NCBI GenBank assembly: GCA_031262625.1
Contig: JAISHJ010000017.1
Span: 1-15,074, forward strand
Direction: 5' to 3'
Source of the DNA: Ruminococcus sp.
GTDB taxonomy: Bacteria; Bacillota; Clostridia; Oscillospirales; Ruminococcaceae
DNA length: 15,074 bases
Shown here: positions 14,000 to 15,074 of the stretch, piece after piece
How the letters are laid out: every line of letters begins with the position of its first letter
Numbering within the stretch: position 1 is the first letter of the stretch
Position numbers and translations under genes: made by a program
The notes under the pieces: model-generated
What the model was told of the DNA's origin: nothing
Database searches by the model: none
The model's input: only the letters and a program-made list of their open reading frames with translations

Positions 14000-15074
14000 A
14001 TACTATCGGTTCGGATACTATCGCGAACACTCCGGAGTGTGAAGTCTCTATCGTTAGAATACCGTTTTTTACTGAAGCTTTTACCTGATATAGGTTTAAG
14101 CCTTCAAGAATCAGAGCGTAATATTCACCGTCGGGAATTTCTGTCTCTGCCGTTATTACTGCCGTACCGTAGAAGCCGCCTTCTTGCGCGGTCTCGAATG
14201 ACATTAACGTCTGTAGCACATATTGTTCTAAAATGTATTCTTCCGTCTTGTCGATTTCGGTTGAGGAGTAGTTTACTTTAGTCAAAAGCTGTCGGGTATT
14301 GCTTCGGAGCGGTATTTCTATATTTATACCGTTGGTTTCTATAGAAAGATTTACCGGTAAGCCCGCCGCTTCAAAGAGTTTTCTTGCAGTAGAAGTCGAA
14401 AAGCCTACACAGTCTTCGGGAATATTTATCGTAACGGAAGTCACGCCGTTAGCTTTTGCGCGGCGAACTGCTTCGCGGAGTGCTTTAGAGGTTGTAAGGC
14501 TGTTTAGAGTGCCGGAGGGGTTAATTCCGGGCGTTACAGAGCCGTCTTCGTTAATTGTAGCAGTTATGCCGTTTACTGAATAGCTATCCGGGTAGGTTAC
14601 TATAGGTACGCTGAAAGAAGGAGTATTAGAAGGGTAGGAAGGATAGGAAGGATAAGAAGGGTAAGAAGGCACAGGAGGTAAGGGCGGCGCGGGCTCGGGT
14701 TCGGGTTCAGGCTCAGGTTCAGGCTGAGGTAATATCTTCACCCAATAGGCGTAAAGTATCAAATCGGCAGTAACAGGAGCAGTAAAATCATAGGCGTTTT
14801 CAAAAGTTTCATCGTCTGTAAACCAGCCTACAAAGGCGTAATCTTCTCTTGTCGGGTCTGTAGGCTCTGCGGCGGCAAGTCCGCTCTCTATAGTCTGCGG
14901 CGCAGTTTCCGTGCCGCCGTTTGCGATAAAAGTTACATCAAAATTTACGACAGCGGGCGGAACATAAGGCGGAGGAGTATAGGGAGGAGGCACAGCCGGA
15001 GTAAGCCCTGCCGCCGCACTTCCGAATGAAGCTATAATATCCTTTTCGGCGTTATGTGCTAAGCTTTGCGACAT
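13998..15074 (-). CDS. Partial surface/secreted protein with Flg_new (InlB B-) repeat and Pro-rich linkers
   Basis: The last 358 residues of a protein running past the right edge; the ATG at the edge is probably an internal Met, as no signal peptide follows it. Residues 22-42 are Pro/Tyr-rich. Residues 45-112 form one Flg_new (Listeria-Bacteroides, InlB B-repeat) module, with VTFIANGG near its start, FVGWFTD in the middle and LYAYWV at the end. Residues 116-150 are a linker of Pro-Glu repeats followed by Ser-Tyr-Pro repeats. Residues 155-358 are a mixed alpha/beta region I do not recognise. There is no cell-wall sorting signal or membrane helix at the C-terminus. An extracellular role is likely from the repeat type and linkers; the exact function is unknown. 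It seems unrelated to the RiPP or signalling genes. Confidence 0.72.
   Translation of the reverse strand: MSQSLAHNAEKDIIASFGSAAAGLTPAVPPPYTPPPYVPPAVVNFDVTFIANGGTETAPQTIESGLAAAEPTDPTREDYAFVGWFTDDETFENAYDFTAPVTADLILYAYWVKILPQPEPEPEPEPEPAPPLPPVPSYPSYPSYPSYPSNTPSFSVPIVTYPDSYSVNGITATINEDGSVTPGINPSGTLNSLTTSKALREAVRRAKANGVTSVTINIPEDCVGFSTSTARKLFEAAGLPVNLSIETNGINIEIPLRSNTRQLLTKVNYSSTEIDKTEEYILEQYVLQTLMSFETAQEGGFYGTAVITAETEIPDGEYYALILEGLNLYQVKASVKNGILTIETSHSGVFAIVSEPIV
14628..14723 (-). repeat. Low-complexity Pro repeats in the surface protein gene
   Basis: About four copies of a 9-bp unit encoding Ser-Tyr-Pro (14628-14666) and about five copies of a 6-bp unit encoding Pro-Glu (roughly 14691-14723). 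In-frame tandem repeats like these form stiff extended spacers and can vary in copy number by slippage. Confidence 0.75.

Noticed and set aside
15060..15074. ATG at the right edge as the true start of the surface protein
   Set aside because: No signal peptide or ribosome site can be seen and the sequence stops at the edge; a repeat-type surface protein is expected to continue upstream.
1..15074. CRISPR arrays, tRNAs, insertion sequences or attachment sites
   Set aside because: No regularly spaced short repeats, cloverleaf sequence, transposase or integrase gene was seen; the only repeats are precursor leaders and in-frame Pro repeats.

Overview
The window looks like part of a gut-type Clostridia genome (Firmicutes; an Oscillospiraceae or Ruminococcus-like lineage is my guess). 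This rests on low-to-moderate GC, AGGAGG-type ribosome sites, TTGACA/TATAAT promoters, a Flg_new (Listeria-Bacteroides repeat) surface protein, and Clostridia-style SpoIIE/RsbW/STAS genes. No rRNA, tRNA, CRISPR array, transposase or phage gene is visible.

Region 1 (1-7415) is a compact ribosomally made, post-translationally modified peptide (RiPP) locus. Three tandem precursor genes (236-1102, + strand) share an almost identical 41-residue leader ending in Ile-Ser-Gly-Gly, but their cores differ completely. They meet, across a 13-bp perfect hairpin, an operon on the - strand. In transcription order that operon is a radical SAM/SPASM maturase (7415-5892), a tiny HlyD-type secretion stub (5802-5533), a C39-peptidase ABC exporter (5518-3383) and a second, peptidase-less ABC exporter (3374-1194). 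The two exporters plus HlyD-like protein resemble the NHLM (nitrile hydratase leader microcin) export set. The expected path is: the radical SAM enzyme modifies the Cys-containing cores, the C39 domain cuts after Gly-Gly, and the ABC pair exports the product.

Region 2 (7416-7658) is a divergent promoter region. Each direction has a near-perfect sigma-A promoter with a 17-bp spacer. An imperfect inverted repeat covers both -35 boxes, and the rightward transcript has a roughly 120-nt leader that can fold.

Region 3 (7659-13956, + strand) is a six-gene partner-switching signalling operon: an intact RsbW-like ATPase; a MATE transporter fused to a decayed RsbW-like domain; a GNAT protein; a membrane sensor phosphatase (Cache-HAMP-SpoIIE); a 205-aa protein that may be another decayed ATPase; and a STAS antagonist. 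No sigma factor is present, so the output is unknown. It ends at a strong hairpin terminator.

Region 4 (13998-15074, - strand) is the 3' part of a repeat-rich, probably secreted or cell-wall protein that runs off the window.

The most interesting elements are the paired Cys-patterned precursor cores with a dedicated SPASM maturase, the 89-aa remnant of a membrane-fusion protein, and the MATE-pseudoATPase fusion inside a sigma-less partner-switching operon divergent from the RiPP operon.
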